Shown here piece by piece: positions 1 through 9,258 of a stretch of DNA of 64,000 nucleotides. The position numbers and the translations under genes are program-made. Source of the stretch: Methylibium sp. Root1272 (GTDB taxonomy: Bacteria > Pseudomonadota > Gammaproteobacteria > Burkholderiales > Burkholderiaceae_C). The notes under the pieces were generated by a model. That model did not search any database. It had not been told where the DNA came from and saw only the letters and a list, made by a program, of their open reading frames with translations. The stretch spans positions 189,868 to 253,867 of the forward strand of contig NZ_LMDY01000017.1 of NCBI RefSeq assembly GCF_001425905.1. The letters run 5' to 3'. Numbering within the stretch: the stretch's first letter is position 1; every line of letters begins with the position of its first letter.

Positions 1-17
1 GCGAGCGGGGTGTCGTC

Positions 18-1112
18 ATGAAACGCATCCTGTTCTTCGCCGACGCGAGCAACCTGCACACGCAGCGCTGGGTGCGCGAGATTGCCGACCGCGGCTTCGA
101 CTGCGTGGTGCTCACGCGCCGCCCGGCCGAGGTGCCGGGCGCCAGCGACGTGATCGCGGTGCGGCCCGGCGGCGACGGCGCGGGCTGGTTCCTCGCGCTG
201 CCCGAGGTGCAGCGCCTCGCGCGCCGGCTGTCGCCGCAGTGGTTGCACGGTCACTACGTCACCTCCTATGGCTTGTGGGCGGCGGCCTGCTCGCTGGGCG
301 CGCAGGTGCCGCGCGTGCTGACGGCCTGGGGCTCCGACATCCTGGTCACGCCGCGCGCACCGGGCCTGCGCGGCGGCGCGATGACGGCGCTGGTGGGCTG
401 GTCGCTCAAGCGCGCGCGGCTCATCACCGCCGACTCGCAGGACATGCTGGCCGAGATCCGCCGCTACGGCGTCACGGCGCGCTGCGAGGAGGTGCTGTGG
501 GGTGCCGACACCGACCGCTTCCGCCCCGGCAAGCCGGCCGCCGATTTCGAGATCACCAGCCTGCGCAGCTGGGAGGCCAACTACAACATCGACACCGTGC
601 TGCGCGCCTTCGCGCGGCTGCGCGCGGTGCGTCCGCAGGCCAACGCCACGCTGCACCTGCTCGGCGGCGGGCCCGACGAGGCAGCGCTGAAGGCGCTGGC
701 CGCCGAGCTGGCGCTGCCGGCGGAATCGGTGCGTTTCCTGGGGCGGGTGGGCGACGCGGCGATGATCGCAACGCTGCAGCGCTCGCGCGTGTCGCTCAGC
801 GTGCCGAGCAGCGACGCGACCTCGGTCTCGCTGCTCGAGTCGATGGCCTGCGGCCTGCCGGTGGTGGCGAGCGACCTGCCCGCCAACCGGCAGTGGATCG
901 CCGGCGACACCGATCTCATCGTCCCGGCGCGCGACCCGAGTGCGCTGGCCGCGGCCCTGCTGCGGCTGCATGACGAGCCCGATCTCGCTCGCGGTGAAGG
1001 CCAGCGCAACCGTGAGCTGGCGGTGCAGCGCGCGTCGCGCCGGGTGCAGATGGATCGCATGGCGGCGCTCTACGATTCGCTGCGGCTGAGGGCGCCGGCG
1101 CCGACCGCATGA
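18..1112 (+). CDS. Glycosyltransferase family 4
   Basis: This GT-B fold glycosyltransferase probably transfers one sugar from a nucleotide donor to a lipid-linked glycan at the cytoplasmic face of the inner membrane. The 364-residue protein has an acceptor-side N half (HGHY at 77-80, GSDIL at 105-109) and a donor-side C half. The latter carries the acidic stretch LLESMACGLPVVAS at 272-285, the usual site of nucleotide-phosphate contacts. No signal peptide or membrane segment is seen. A family 2 glycosyltransferase follows after 16 bases, so the two are probably co-transcribed. Donor and acceptor cannot be read from the sequence. The window edge cuts off the region upstream, so earlier operon members may exist. 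Confidence 0.88.
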   Translation: MKRILFFADASNLHTQRWVREIADRGFDCVVLTRRPAEVPGASDVIAVRPGGDGAGWFLALPEVQRLARRLSPQWLHGHYVTSYGLWAAACSLGAQVPRVLTAWGSDILVTPRAPGLRGGAMTALVGWSLKRARLITADSQDMLAEIRRYGVTARCEEVLWGADTDRFRPGKPAADFEITSLRSWEANYNIDTVLRAFARLRAVRPQANATLHLLGGGPDEAALKALAAELALPAESVRFLGRVGDAAMIATLQRSRVSLSVPSSDATSVSLLESMACGLPVVASDLPANRQWIAGDTDLIVPARDPSALAAALLRLHDEPDLARGEGQRNRELAVQRASRRVQMDRMAALYDSLRLRAPAPTA

Positions 1113-1128
1113 ACAGAAAGGCCTCTCG

Positions 1129-2151
1129 ATGAACCAGCGTCGCATCAGCGTGATCGCCCCCTGCCGCAACGAGCGGGCACATGTGGTGGCCTTCTGCGAC
1201 GCGGTGGCCGCGCAGGAGCTGCCGGAGGGCGTGGCGCTCGAGGTGCTGGTGGCCGACGGCATGAGCGACGACGGCACGCGCGACCTGCTGGCGCAGCGCT
1301 GTGCGGCCGACCCGCGCTTCGCGATGATCGACAACCCGCGGCGCATCGTCTCGAGCGGGCTGAACCGCTGCATCGAGCGCGCGCGTGGCGAGGTCATCGT
1401 CCGCATGGATCTCCACACCCGCTACGAAAGCGACTACATCGTCGAGTGCCTGGCCGCGCTGGATCGCACCGGCGCGGCGAATGTCGGCGGTCCGTGGCGC
1501 GCCGAAGGCGAGGGCGCCACCCAGGAGGCCGTCGCGGCGGCCTTCCAGTCGCGCTGGGTCACGGGCGGGGCGCGCTCGCGCGCGCTCGACCACGAAGGCC
1601 CGGTCGACACCGTCTACCTCGGCTGCTGGCCGCGAGCCACCTTCGACCGCTACGGCCTGTTCGACGAGGACCTGGTGCGCAACCAGGACGACGAGCACAA
1701 CCTGCGTCTCACGCGCCGCGGCGCGGTGGTCTGGCAGAGCGCGCGCATCGTGTCGGCCTACCGCCCGCGCGAGACGCTGGGCCAGTTGTTCCGGCAGCAA
1801 CTGCAATACGGCTACTGGAAGCCCTTCGTGATGCGCAAGCATGGGCAGGCGGCGGCGCTGCGCCAGCTGGCGCCGGGCGCCTTCGTCGCGGCGCTCGCCC
1901 TGTCGGCGCTGCTGGGTCTGGTGTGGCCGGCTGCCGGCCGAGGCGCCGTGCTGCTGGGCAACCTGTACGGCGTGTACGTGCTGGCCGTGTCGCTGGCCAT
2001 CGCGCGTGACGAGGGCTACGAGCTGCTGTTGCGCCTGCCGCTGGTGATCGCGACCTACCACGCTGGCTACGGCCTCGGCACGCTGTGCGGTTGGTTCGAC
2101 GTGCTGCGCGGCCGCTCGCCGTCGCCCGCCTTCGGCACGCTGACCCGATGA
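1129..2151 (+). CDS. Glycosyltransferase family 2, ExoA-like, membrane-associated
   Basis: This GT-A fold inverting glycosyltransferase has 340 residues. The N-terminal nucleotide-binding strand ISVIAPCRNE lies at 6-15 and VADGMSDDGT at 41-50. The metal-binding position is RMDLHT at 92-97, similar to the RxDAH form of succinoglycan ExoA-type enzymes, and RNQDDEHNLRL follows in the catalytic half. The last 100 residues hold two to three hydrophobic segments, so the catalytic domain should sit at the inner face of the cytoplasmic membrane. The stop overlaps the next start as ATGA (2148-2151), which implies translational coupling. The sugar transferred is unknown. Confidence 0.87.
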   Translation: MNQRRISVIAPCRNERAHVVAFCDAVAAQELPEGVALEVLVADGMSDDGTRDLLAQRCAADPRFAMIDNPRRIVSSGLNRCIERARGEVIVRMDLHTRYESDYIVECLAALDRTGAANVGGPWRAEGEGATQEAVAAAFQSRWVTGGARSRALDHEGPVDTVYLGCWPRATFDRYGLFDEDLVRNQDDEHNLRLTRRGAVVWQSARIVSAYRPRETLGQLFRQQLQYGYWKPFVMRKHGQAAALRQLAPGAFVAALALSALLGLVWPAAGRGAVLLGNLYGVYVLAVSLAIARDEGYELLLRLPLVIATYHAGYGLGTLCGWFDVLRGRSPSPAFGTLTR

Positions 2152-2867
2152 GCCCGCTGGTCGAGGACGACGACGAGGCCCGGGCTGTTGCCGAGCGTTA
2201 TGCCCGCCGCGACCCACGGGCCGATGCGCGGCGCTATGGCCTGTTCGATGCCGCCGCGCTGCAGGCCCAGCAGGAGCGCCTGCGCGCGATGGTCGCGCTG
2301 TGGCGTGCGCACGGCTGGGCGGATCTGACGGGGCGCGACCTGCTCGAGGTCGGCTGCGGCGCCGGGGGCAACCTGCTCGACCTGCTGCGGCTGGGGGCCG
2401 AGCCGGGCCGGTTGGCGGGGATCGAGTTGCAGGCGGATCGGGTCGTCGCGGCCCGCGCCGTGCTGCCGAGCGCCGTGCGACTGATCGAGGGCGATGCCAC
2501 GCGCGCCCACGTGGCGCCCGAGAGCCAGGACGCGGTGCTGCTGTTCACGGTGTTTTCCTCGCTGCTGGACGACGCGACCCGGCAACGGCTGGCTGCGACA
2601 ATCTGGCGGTGGGTGCGGCCTGGTGGCGGGGTCCTGCACTACGACTTCGCGGTCGACAATCCGCGCAACGCCGACGTCCGGGGCGTGTCCACGGCGCAGG
2701 TTCGCGCGCTGTTTCCGCAGGCGCGCTGCACGGTGCGGCGGTTGACCCTGGCTCCGCCGCTGGCGCGCGCCGCCGCGCGGCTGCATGCCGGGCTGCCGGC
2801 CTGGACGAACGCCGTGCTGCCGCTGCTGCGCACCCACCGCATGGCATGGCTGGTCAAGGATCGATGA
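2148..2867 (+). CDS. Class I SAM-dependent methyltransferase
   Basis: This is a 239-residue Rossmann-fold methyltransferase. Motif I is [10 protein letters not shown] at 65-74, and a motif IV-like stretch [16 protein letters not shown] follows. Its place between a glycosyltransferase and UDP-glucose dehydrogenase suggests that it methylates a sugar or glycan intermediate in the cytoplasm, but small-molecule or lipid substrates cannot be excluded. I chose the start at 2148 because it overlaps the upstream stop by four bases. An in-frame ATG at 2085 lies deep inside the upstream gene and would add a basic, poorly conserved extension. Confidence 0.82.
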   Translation: MSPLVEDDDEARAVAERYARRDPRADARRYGLFDAAALQAQQERLRAMVALWRAHGWADLTGRDLLEVGCGAGGNLLDLLRLGAEPGRLAGIELQADRVVAARAVLPSAVRLIEGDATRAHVAPESQDAVLLFTVFSSLLDDATRQRLAATIWRWVRPGGGVLHYDFAVDNPRNADVRGVSTAQVRALFPQARCTVRRLTLAPPLARAAARLHAGLPAWTNAVLPLLRTHRMAWLVKDR

Positions 2868-2886
2868 ACTGGAGAGGGTGTTTGCG

Positions 2887-4215
2887 ATGAAGATCACCGT
2901 GGTGGGTACCGGCTATGTCGGACTGGTCACCGGCGCGTGCCTGGCCGAAATGGGCAACCACGTGCTGTGCCTGGACCTCGATGCACGCAAGATCGAGATG
3001 CTCAATGCCGGCGGCATCCCGATCCACGAGCCGGGGCTGGAAGAGGTGGTCCAGCGCAACGCCGCGGCGAAGCGGCTGGAATTCACCACCGACGTCGATC
3101 GCGCGGTCGCGCACGGCACGCTGCAGTTCATCGCCGTCGGCACGCCGCCCGACGAGGACGGCTCGGCGGACCTGCAGTACGTGGTGGCGGCGGCACGCGC
3201 GATCGGCGAGCGCATGACCGACTACAAGGTCGTCATCGACAAGAGCACGGTGCCGGTCGGCACCGCCGACAAGGTGCGCGCGGCCATCGATGCAGCGCTG
3301 GCGGCGCGCGGCGTGAAGCTCGAGTTCGCTGTCGTCAGCAACCCCGAGTTCCTGAAGGAGGGCGCCGCGGTGGCCGACTTCATGCGCCCCGACCGCGTGG
3401 TGATCGGCGCCGACGACGAGCGCGCCATCCTGCTGATGCGTTCGCTCTACGCGCCCTACGTGCGCAACCGCGACCGCGTGCTCGTGATGGACCTGAAGAG
3501 CGCCGAGTTCACCAAGTACGCCGCGAACTCCATGCTCGCGACCCGCATCAGCTTCATGAACGAACTGTCGCGCGTTGCCGAGGCGGTGGGGGCCGACATC
3601 GAGCTGGTGCGCCAGGGCATCGGCAGCGACCCGCGTATCGGCACGCAGTTCCTCTACGCCGGCTGCGGCTACGGCGGATCGTGCTTCCCGAAGGACGTGA
3701 AGGCGCTGATCCGCTCGGCGAGCGAGGCGGGTCAGGAGCTCGAACTGCTGAGTGCCGTGGAGTCGGTCAACGAGCGCCAGAAGCAGGTGCTGGGTGACAA
3801 GATCGTCGCCCGTTTCGGCAGCGATCTGAGCGGCAAGCGCTTCGCGCTCTGGGGCCTGGCCTTCAAGCCCGGTACCGACGACATGCGCGAGGCGCCGAGC
3901 CGCGTGCTGATCGAGCGACTCACCGCGGCGGGGGCCCAGGTCACGGCCTATGACCCGGTGGCGATGGTGGAGGCCCGCCGTGCCATGCCCGGCCAAGCGG
4001 GACTGAGCTACGCCGACTCGGCGGTGGCCGCGCTGAAGGGGGCCGACGCGCTGGTGATCGTGACCGAGTGGAAGGAGTTCCGCAGTCCCGATTTCGATGC
4101 GATCCGGACCACGCTGCGCACGCCGCTGGTGTTCGACGGACGCAATCTGTTCGAGCCGGCGCTGATGAAGGAACTCGGCATCGAGTACCACGCGATCGGA
4201 CGCCCGAATCCATGA
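2887..4215 (+). CDS. ugd: UDP-glucose 6-dehydrogenase
   Basis: This cytoplasmic enzyme oxidises UDP-glucose twice with NAD+ to give UDP-glucuronate, a precursor for acidic capsules. The 442-residue protein begins with the NAD-binding loop [10 protein letters not shown] (7-16). It has the DKSTVPVGT strand at 118-126 and the catalytic cysteine in GGSCFPKD (Cys266). The C-terminal UDP-binding domain includes [16 protein letters not shown]. The start at 2887 places the Rossmann motif at the normal distance from the N terminus and follows a GGAGAGG ribosome-binding site. An upstream in-frame start would run into the preceding methyltransferase. The stop overlaps the next gene as ATGA. Confidence 0.96.
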   Translation: MKITVVGTGYVGLVTGACLAEMGNHVLCLDLDARKIEMLNAGGIPIHEPGLEEVVQRNAAAKRLEFTTDVDRAVAHGTLQFIAVGTPPDEDGSADLQYVVAAARAIGERMTDYKVVIDKSTVPVGTADKVRAAIDAALAARGVKLEFAVVSNPEFLKEGAAVADFMRPDRVVIGADDERAILLMRSLYAPYVRNRDRVLVMDLKSAEFTKYAANSMLATRISFMNELSRVAEAVGADIELVRQGIGSDPRIGTQFLYAGCGYGGSCFPKDVKALIRSASEAGQELELLSAVESVNERQKQVLGDKIVARFGSDLSGKRFALWGLAFKPGTDDMREAPSRVLIERLTAAGAQVTAYDPVAMVEARRAMPGQAGLSYADSAVAALKGADALVIVTEWKEFRSPDFDAIRTTLRTPLVFDGRNLFEPALMKELGIEYHAIGRPNP

Positions 4216-5378
4216 CGGCACCGCCCTTCCTGCCGTTCGCGTTGCCCGAGATCGGCGACGAGGAGATCGCCGAGGTCGTCGACACGCTGCGGTCGGGCTG
4301 GGTCACCACCGGACCGAAGGCGCGGCGCTTCGAGCAGGACTTCGCAGCCTTCCTGGGCGATCCGTCGCTGCAGGCCATCGCGGTCAATTCCGCCACCGCT
4401 GGCCTGCACCTCGCGCTCGAGGCGCTGGGCATCGGCCCGGGCGACGAGGTCATCACCACCACCCACACCTTCACCGCGACGGCGGAGGTGGTGCGCTACC
4501 TCGGTGCCGACGTGGTGCTGGTCGACATCGATCCGGCCACGCTGAACATCGACCCGGCCGCAGTCGAGACGGCGATCACGCCACGCACCAAGGCCATCAT
4601 CCCGGTCCACTACGCCGGTCTGGCGGTGGACATGGACGCGATCCTCGCCATTGCGCGCCGGCACGGCCTGAAGGTGGTAGAGGACGCGGCGCACGCGCTG
4701 CCCACCACCTGCGGCGGCGCACTGGTCGGCACGCTGGCGAGCGACGCCACGGTGTTCAGCTTCTACGCCAACAAGACCATCACCACCGGCGAGGGGGGCA
4801 TGGTCGTCACGCGCGACCCCGAGCTCGCGAAGCGCGTGAAGGTGATGCGCCTGCACGGCATCAGCCGCGACGCCTTCGACCGCTTCACGGCCCAAGCGCC
4901 GAGCTGGCACTACGAGATCGTCGCGCCGGGCTACAAGTACAACCTGACCGACATCGCCGCAGCGTTGGGCATCCACCAGCTCAAGCGAGCGCGCGGTTTC
5001 CAGCAGCGGCGCGCCGCGATCGCGCAGCGCTACCGCGCGGCGTACGCCGACCTGCCGGTGCAGCTGCCGCCCGAACCCGCCGCGGGCGACCTGCACGCCT
5101 GGCACCTCTACGTGCTGCGGCTGACCGACGACGCGCCGCTCGCGCGCGACCGCTTCATCGAGCGGCTGTTCGAGCTGGGCATCGGCGTCAGCGTGCACTA
5201 CATCCCGCTGCACCTGCACCCGTACTGGCGCGAGCGCTACGGCCTGGATGCAGCGCAGTTTCCCCACAGCCAGCACGCCTACGAGCGCATGCTGAGCCTG
5301 CCGCTGTACACGAAGATGAGCGAGGCGGACATCGAGCGCGTGATCGCGGCCGTGCGGCAGCTGCTGCTGCGGGGCTGA
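4212..5378 (+). CDS. DegT/DnrJ/EryC1/StrS sugar aminotransferase
   Basis: This PLP-dependent aminotransferase has 388 residues and probably aminates C4 (less likely C3) of a nucleotide-linked keto sugar in the cytoplasm. Lys188 in [14 protein letters not shown] is the expected PLP-binding lysine, and EDAAHALP at 157-164 carries the PLP-pyridine contact. Family members such as PglE and ArnB use the product of a 4,6-dehydratase. A membrane dehydratase of the WbpM/PglF type lies two genes downstream, so a UDP-4-amino-4,6-dideoxy sugar is the likely product. The ATG at 4212 overlaps the ugd stop by four bases. Confidence 0.9.
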   Translation: MTAPPFLPFALPEIGDEEIAEVVDTLRSGWVTTGPKARRFEQDFAAFLGDPSLQAIAVNSATAGLHLALEALGIGPGDEVITTTHTFTATAEVVRYLGADVVLVDIDPATLNIDPAAVETAITPRTKAIIPVHYAGLAVDMDAILAIARRHGLKVVEDAAHALPTTCGGALVGTLASDATVFSFYANKTITTGEGGMVVTRDPELAKRVKVMRLHGISRDAFDRFTAQAPSWHYEIVAPGYKYNLTDIAAALGIHQLKRARGFQQRRAAIAQRYRAAYADLPVQLPPEPAAGDLHAWHLYVLRLTDDAPLARDRFIERLFELGIGVSVHYIPLHLHPYWRERYGLDAAQFPHSQHAYERMLSLPLYTKMSEADIERVIAAVRQLLLRG

Positions 5379-5395
5379 TCGCGCGCGGCGCCGGC

Positions 5396-6001
5396 ATGGC
5401 CAAGCGACTGGTCGACCTGGTGTTCGCGGTGGGCGGCCTGCTGCTGCTGTCGCCGCTGTTGCTGCTGACCGCGCTGGCGATCCGGCTCGACACCCCCGGG
5501 CCGGTGTTCTTCCGCCAGGAGCGCGTGGGGCGCCTCGGCCGGCCGTTCCGCATCCACAAGTTCCGCACCATGGTGGCAGACGCGCCGCTGCGCGGCCCGG
5601 CGCTCACGGTGGGCGACGACGCCCGCATCACGCGCGTGGGCCGCTGGCTGCGCGAGCGCCGGCTCGACGAGCTGCCGCAGCTGATCGACGTGCTGTACGG
5701 CGACATGAGCGTCGTCGGCCCGCGGCCCGAGCTGCCGCGCTACGTGGCGCAGTACCCGGCGGCGCTGCGCGAGCGCGTGCTGGCGGTGCGGCCCGGCATC
5801 ACCGATCCGGCCTCGCTGGCCCACCTGGACGAGAGTGCGCTGCTGGCCCAGGCCGCCGACCCCGAGCGCGAGTACGTCGAGGTGCTGTTGCCGCGCAAGC
5901 TGCAGTTGGCCGCCGACTACGCGGACCGCGCGTCGACCGCGTCCGACCTGTGCGTGCTGTGGCGCTCGGTGAAACTGCTGCTGGGAAGCGGAAAACGATA
6001 A
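5396..6001 (+). CDS. Initiating sugar-1-phosphate (phosphoglycosyl) transferase, PglC/WbaP C-domain type
   Basis: This monotopic membrane phosphoglycosyl transferase transfers a sugar-1-phosphate from a UDP-sugar to undecaprenyl phosphate, starting repeat-unit assembly. The 201-residue protein is the minimal PglC size. It has one N-terminal hydrophobic re-entrant segment (8-29), KFRTM at 55-59, the catalytic Asp-Glu pair in RRLDELPQL (Asp91-Glu92) and GPRPELP at 108-114. The usual GITGWAQV stretch is replaced by GITDPASLAHLDE, which I recognise from a subgroup of this family. Neighbouring dehydratase and aminotransferase genes make a 6-deoxy-4-amino sugar the probable first sugar. Confidence 0.9.
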   Translation: MAKRLVDLVFAVGGLLLLSPLLLLTALAIRLDTPGPVFFRQERVGRLGRPFRIHKFRTMVADAPLRGPALTVGDDARITRVGRWLRERRLDELPQLIDVLYGDMSVVGPRPELPRYVAQYPAALRERVLAVRPGITDPASLAHLDESALLAQAADPEREYVEVLLPRKLQLAADYADRASTASDLCVLWRSVKLLLGSGKR

Positions 6002-6029
6002 TCGCTGCCGTGCCGTCTTCCCGCCCTTC

Positions 6030-7970
6030 ATGACCCCGACGCCTTCCGTGTGGCACTGGCTCGACGCTCGGCTGAGCCGCGTGCGCCCGCATCGCGAGCG
6101 GCTGGCGCTGCTGATCGACGCCGCGGTCATCGCCGTCTGCTGGCAGTTCACCTACCTGTTCCGGCTCGGCTTCGAGCGCTGGCTCAGTGCGCGGCCCGGC
6201 TACGACGGCTGGGTGTTGCTGGGCATCGTGGTTCTCTACGTGGCGGTGTTCCTGCTGCTGCGCGTGCCGCGCGGCATGTGGCGCTTCTCCGGCTTCGGCG
6301 AGATCAAGCGCCTGACGATCGCCTGCGTGCTGGCCGGCGGGCTGGCTGCCGGCGTGGTGATGTGGGCCGAGCTGCGCGCCATCCCGCGTGCGGTGCTGGC
6401 GCTGCACCCGATCGTCGCGTTGATGGGCCTGGCCAGCGTGCGCATCGCCTACCGCATGCTCTATGAACACCTGCGTGCCCGCATTTCCGGCAGCGCCCGC
6501 GAGACGCGCCGGGCGCTGGTGCTCGGCGCGGGCGACGCGGCGCGCCTGCTGCTGGCCGGCCTGCAGCACCAGGGCTGGGTGGTGGCGGGCCTGCTGGACG
6601 ACCACCCGGCCAAGCAGCGCGCCCGCATCGGCGGCGTGCCGGTGATCGGCCCGCTGGCGAGCGTGGTCGAGCACGTGCGGCTGCTCGACATCAGCCACGT
6701 CATCATCGCCATGCCCTCGCTGCGCGGCTCGGCGCGCCGCCGCGTGATCGACCTGGCCGCCGAGACCGGCCTGCCGGTGCTCACCGTGCCCTCGGCCGAG
6801 GAGCTGCTGGAAGGCGCCGCCGTCAGCCGGGTGCGTGACATCGAGCCGGACGACCTGCTGGGCCGTGAGCCGGTGGTGCTGGACGAAGCCGGCATCTCGG
6901 AGTGCCTGAAGGGCAAGTGCGTGATGATCACCGGCGCCGGCGGCAGCATCGGCAGCGAGCTGTGCCGGCAGGTGGCGCGCTACGGGCCGTCGATGCTGGT
7001 GCTGTACGAGCTGAGCGAGTTCAACCTGTACACCATCGAGCAGGCGCTGAGCGACAGCTTCCCCGCGCTGCCGCTGGTGCGCCTGATCGGCGACGTGAAG
7101 AACGCCGCGCACCTGCGGCACGTGATGGCCCGCTGGCAGCCGCAGATCGTGTTCCATGCCGCGGCCTACAAGCACGTGCCGCTGATGGAGGAGCACAACG
7201 CCTGGGCGGCGCTGCAGAACAACACGCTGGGCACCTGGCAGGCGGCCAGCGAGGCGGCGCGAGCCGGCGCGGAACGCTTCGTGCTCATCAGCACCGACAA
7301 GGCAGTGAACCCGACCAACGTGATGGGTGCGACCAAGCGCGCCGCCGAGATGGTGATCTCTCACCTGGCCTCGCAGGGCCATGCGACGCGCTTCATGGCC
7401 GTGCGCTTCGGCAACGTGCTCGGCTCCAGCGGCAGCGTGATCCCCAAGTTCAAGGAGCAGATTGCCAAGGGCGGCCCGGTGACGGTGACCCACGCCGAGA
7501 TCACGCGCTATTTCATGACCATCCCGGAGGCCGCGAGGCTGGTGGTGCAGGCGGCGGCGATCGGCGAGACCGGACAGGTGTACGTGCTGGACATGGGCGA
7601 GCCGGTGCGCATCGTCGACCTGGCGCGCGACCTGATCCGGCTGGCGGGCCACACGGTCGACGAGATCGGCATCGTGTACAGCGGCCTGCGCGCCGGCGAG
7701 AAGCTCTACGAGGAACTGCTGGCCGACGCCGACCACACGCTGCCCACGCCGATCGCGCGGTTGCTGATCGCGCGCATCGAGGCCGACGTGTCGCGCGTGT
7801 CGGCGCTGGTCGACCGGGCGCTGCATCCGGAGAGCGCGACGGCCGACGAGGTGCGACGGCAGCTGATGTGCGCAGTGCCCGAGTACCAGGCTGTCGGCGA
7901 CACCAGCGCGGCCGCTTCCTCGGGTGACGTGCTTTTTCCTGTTGACCCTCGCATAGAACGCTCGGCATGA
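6030..7970 (+). CDS. Membrane nucleotide-sugar 4,6-dehydratase, WbpM/CapD/PglF type
   Basis: This 646-residue enzyme is a long-form dehydratase that most likely converts UDP-GlcNAc to UDP-4-keto-6-deoxy-GlcNAc. Hydrophobic segments fill about residues 25-130. A first nucleotide-binding region around LVLGAGDAARLLLAG follows, and then the catalytic short-chain dehydrogenase domain with GAGGSIG at 302-308. The active-site segment STDKAVNPTNVMGATK (421-436) has Thr422-Asp423 and the Met432/Lys436 pair that replaces the usual Tyr-x3-Lys in this family. A GATAAT hexamer at 5997-6002 could give some internal transcription. The stop overlaps the next start as ATGA. Confidence 0.93.
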   Translation: MTPTPSVWHWLDARLSRVRPHRERLALLIDAAVIAVCWQFTYLFRLGFERWLSARPGYDGWVLLGIVVLYVAVFLLLRVPRGMWRFSGFGEIKRLTIACVLAGGLAAGVVMWAELRAIPRAVLALHPIVALMGLASVRIAYRMLYEHLRARISGSARETRRALVLGAGDAARLLLAGLQHQGWVVAGLLDDHPAKQRARIGGVPVIGPLASVVEHVRLLDISHVIIAMPSLRGSARRRVIDLAAETGLPVLTVPSAEELLEGAAVSRVRDIEPDDLLGREPVVLDEAGISECLKGKCVMITGAGGSIGSELCRQVARYGPSMLVLYELSEFNLYTIEQALSDSFPALPLVRLIGDVKNAAHLRHVMARWQPQIVFHAAAYKHVPLMEEHNAWAALQNNTLGTWQAASEAARAGAERFVLISTDKAVNPTNVMGATKRAAEMVISHLASQGHATRFMAVRFGNVLGSSGSVIPKFKEQIAKGGPVTVTHAEITRYFMTIPEAARLVVQAAAIGETGQVYVLDMGEPVRIVDLARDLIRLAGHTVDEIGIVYSGLRAGEKLYEELLADADHTLPTPIARLLIARIEADVSRVSALVDRALHPESATADEVRRQLMCAVPEYQAVGDTSAAASSGDVLFPVDPRIERSA

Positions 7971-9241
7971 ATGTCGCCTATCTCGACCCTCCGTACAGCC
8001 GCTACTTCCACAAGCTGGCGGCGCGGTTGGCTCAGCCTTCGGGCGGCAGCGTCATTGCCCTGCTGTCCTGTCCGGCCTATCGCCTGTACGCGGGGGGCGA
8101 CCGCGCCCAGGTCTGGGAGCCGGGCGCGCCGGCGCAGGAGCATGTCCTGCCGCAGGCCTTCGAGCGGGCGGGCTGGGCGCAGTCCGGCTCGCCAGAATTC
8201 GGGCGCGCCTTCTCTCACGCGGTCGAGTGGTTCAAGGAGCGCTTCGTTGCCGAACGCGTCGACATCTGCCTGGTGTTTTCCGATGCCCGGCCGTTCTCGC
8301 AGGCGGCGCACGTGGCGGCGCAGGCGCTGGGCGTCGTCTGCGTGTTCTTCGAGCGCGGCGCGTTCCGCTATCGCACGGCGAGCCTCAGCACGCAGGGGCT
8401 GAATGCGCGCTTCTGCCTGAGGCAGGCGCTGCAATCGCCCGTGCTCGAGGCGATCACGCCCTTCGAGTTGCCGCCGCGCCGTGCGGTCGAGCCCTGGCTG
8501 AAGCTGCGCTTCGTCGGCTTCATGGCGCTCAATGGGCTGCTCAGTTCGCTGCAGCCGCAACGCCGGCCGATGCAGCACAAGAGCTACCACTTCTTCAACT
8601 ATCTGCGCATCGCCCTCAAGCAATTCGGCGCGGAGCATCCCGAACTGCCGCTGGCGCATGTCGCCGAGCCGCCGCCGATCGACGGCCCGGTGGTGGTGCT
8701 GCCACTCCAACTGCCGACGGACTCGCAGTTCGTCATGTATTCGCCCTTCAAGCACAACCAGGAGTTCATCGACTTCGTGGCCAGGCAGCTGCGGGCCGTG
8801 CTCCCCGAGGCGCAACTGCTGGTGAAGAAGCATCCGATGGACGTGCGCGATTACCGCATGCCGACCGGTGCACGGTGGATCGGCGGAAACCTGGCTCGCT
8901 TTCACGAGCGCCCCGTCGTGTTTGTCTGCCTCAACTCGAATGTGGGCTTCGAGGCGGCGATCCACGGCAAGCCTGTGCTGTGCTTTGCCGACAGCTTCTA
9001 CACCGGCCATGCGAGCGTGACGAGGGTGAACCGCGAAGATTTTGCGCAGCAGCTCACCGCGGCAGCGGCGCGGCCCGACGACCCGGTGGCCGGGCGAGCA
9101 CTCCGCACGGCCGTGCTGCGACACTGCCAGGCACCGGGCGACGTGTGGGCCTACAGCGCCGAGGACCTGGCACTGACGCGGGACATCGTGGCGACGCACT
9201 ACGATGCGGCCCGGCTGTCCGGGGCTGCGCCGCCTGCCTGA
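7967..9241 (+). CDS. kpsS: KpsS-like capsule lipid-linker Kdo transferase
   Basis: KpsS adds the first beta-linked Kdo to phosphatidylglycerol to start the terminal glycolipid of ABC-transporter-exported capsules; it is a cytoplasmic, membrane-associated enzyme. The 424-residue protein shows the family landmarks: an N-terminal Rossmann-like half, VVLPLQLPTDSQF, SPFKHNQEFI, LLVKKHPMD (285-292) and NSNVGFEAAIHGKPVLCF near the C terminus, which is the presumed CMP-Kdo site. No signal peptide is seen. It is coupled to the preceding dehydratase by an ATGA overlap. A KpsC-like gene lies 1.5 kb away on the other strand, and kpsMTED are 13 kb further on. Confidence 0.87.
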   Translation: MNVAYLDPPYSRYFHKLAARLAQPSGGSVIALLSCPAYRLYAGGDRAQVWEPGAPAQEHVLPQAFERAGWAQSGSPEFGRAFSHAVEWFKERFVAERVDICLVFSDARPFSQAAHVAAQALGVVCVFFERGAFRYRTASLSTQGLNARFCLRQALQSPVLEAITPFELPPRRAVEPWLKLRFVGFMALNGLLSSLQPQRRPMQHKSYHFFNYLRIALKQFGAEHPELPLAHVAEPPPIDGPVVVLPLQLPTDSQFVMYSPFKHNQEFIDFVARQLRAVLPEAQLLVKKHPMDVRDYRMPTGARWIGGNLARFHERPVVFVCLNSNVGFEAAIHGKPVLCFADSFYTGHASVTRVNREDFAQQLTAAAARPDDPVAGRALRTAVLRHCQAPGDVWAYSAEDLALTRDIVATHYDAARLSGAAPPA

Positions 9242-9258
9242 CGCGGCCCAGCCGCCCC

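Noticed and set aside
5799-7826. Long minus-strand frame of 675 codons opposite the dehydratase gene
   Set aside because: Low-complexity His/Gln/Arg translation and complete overlap with a conserved gene.
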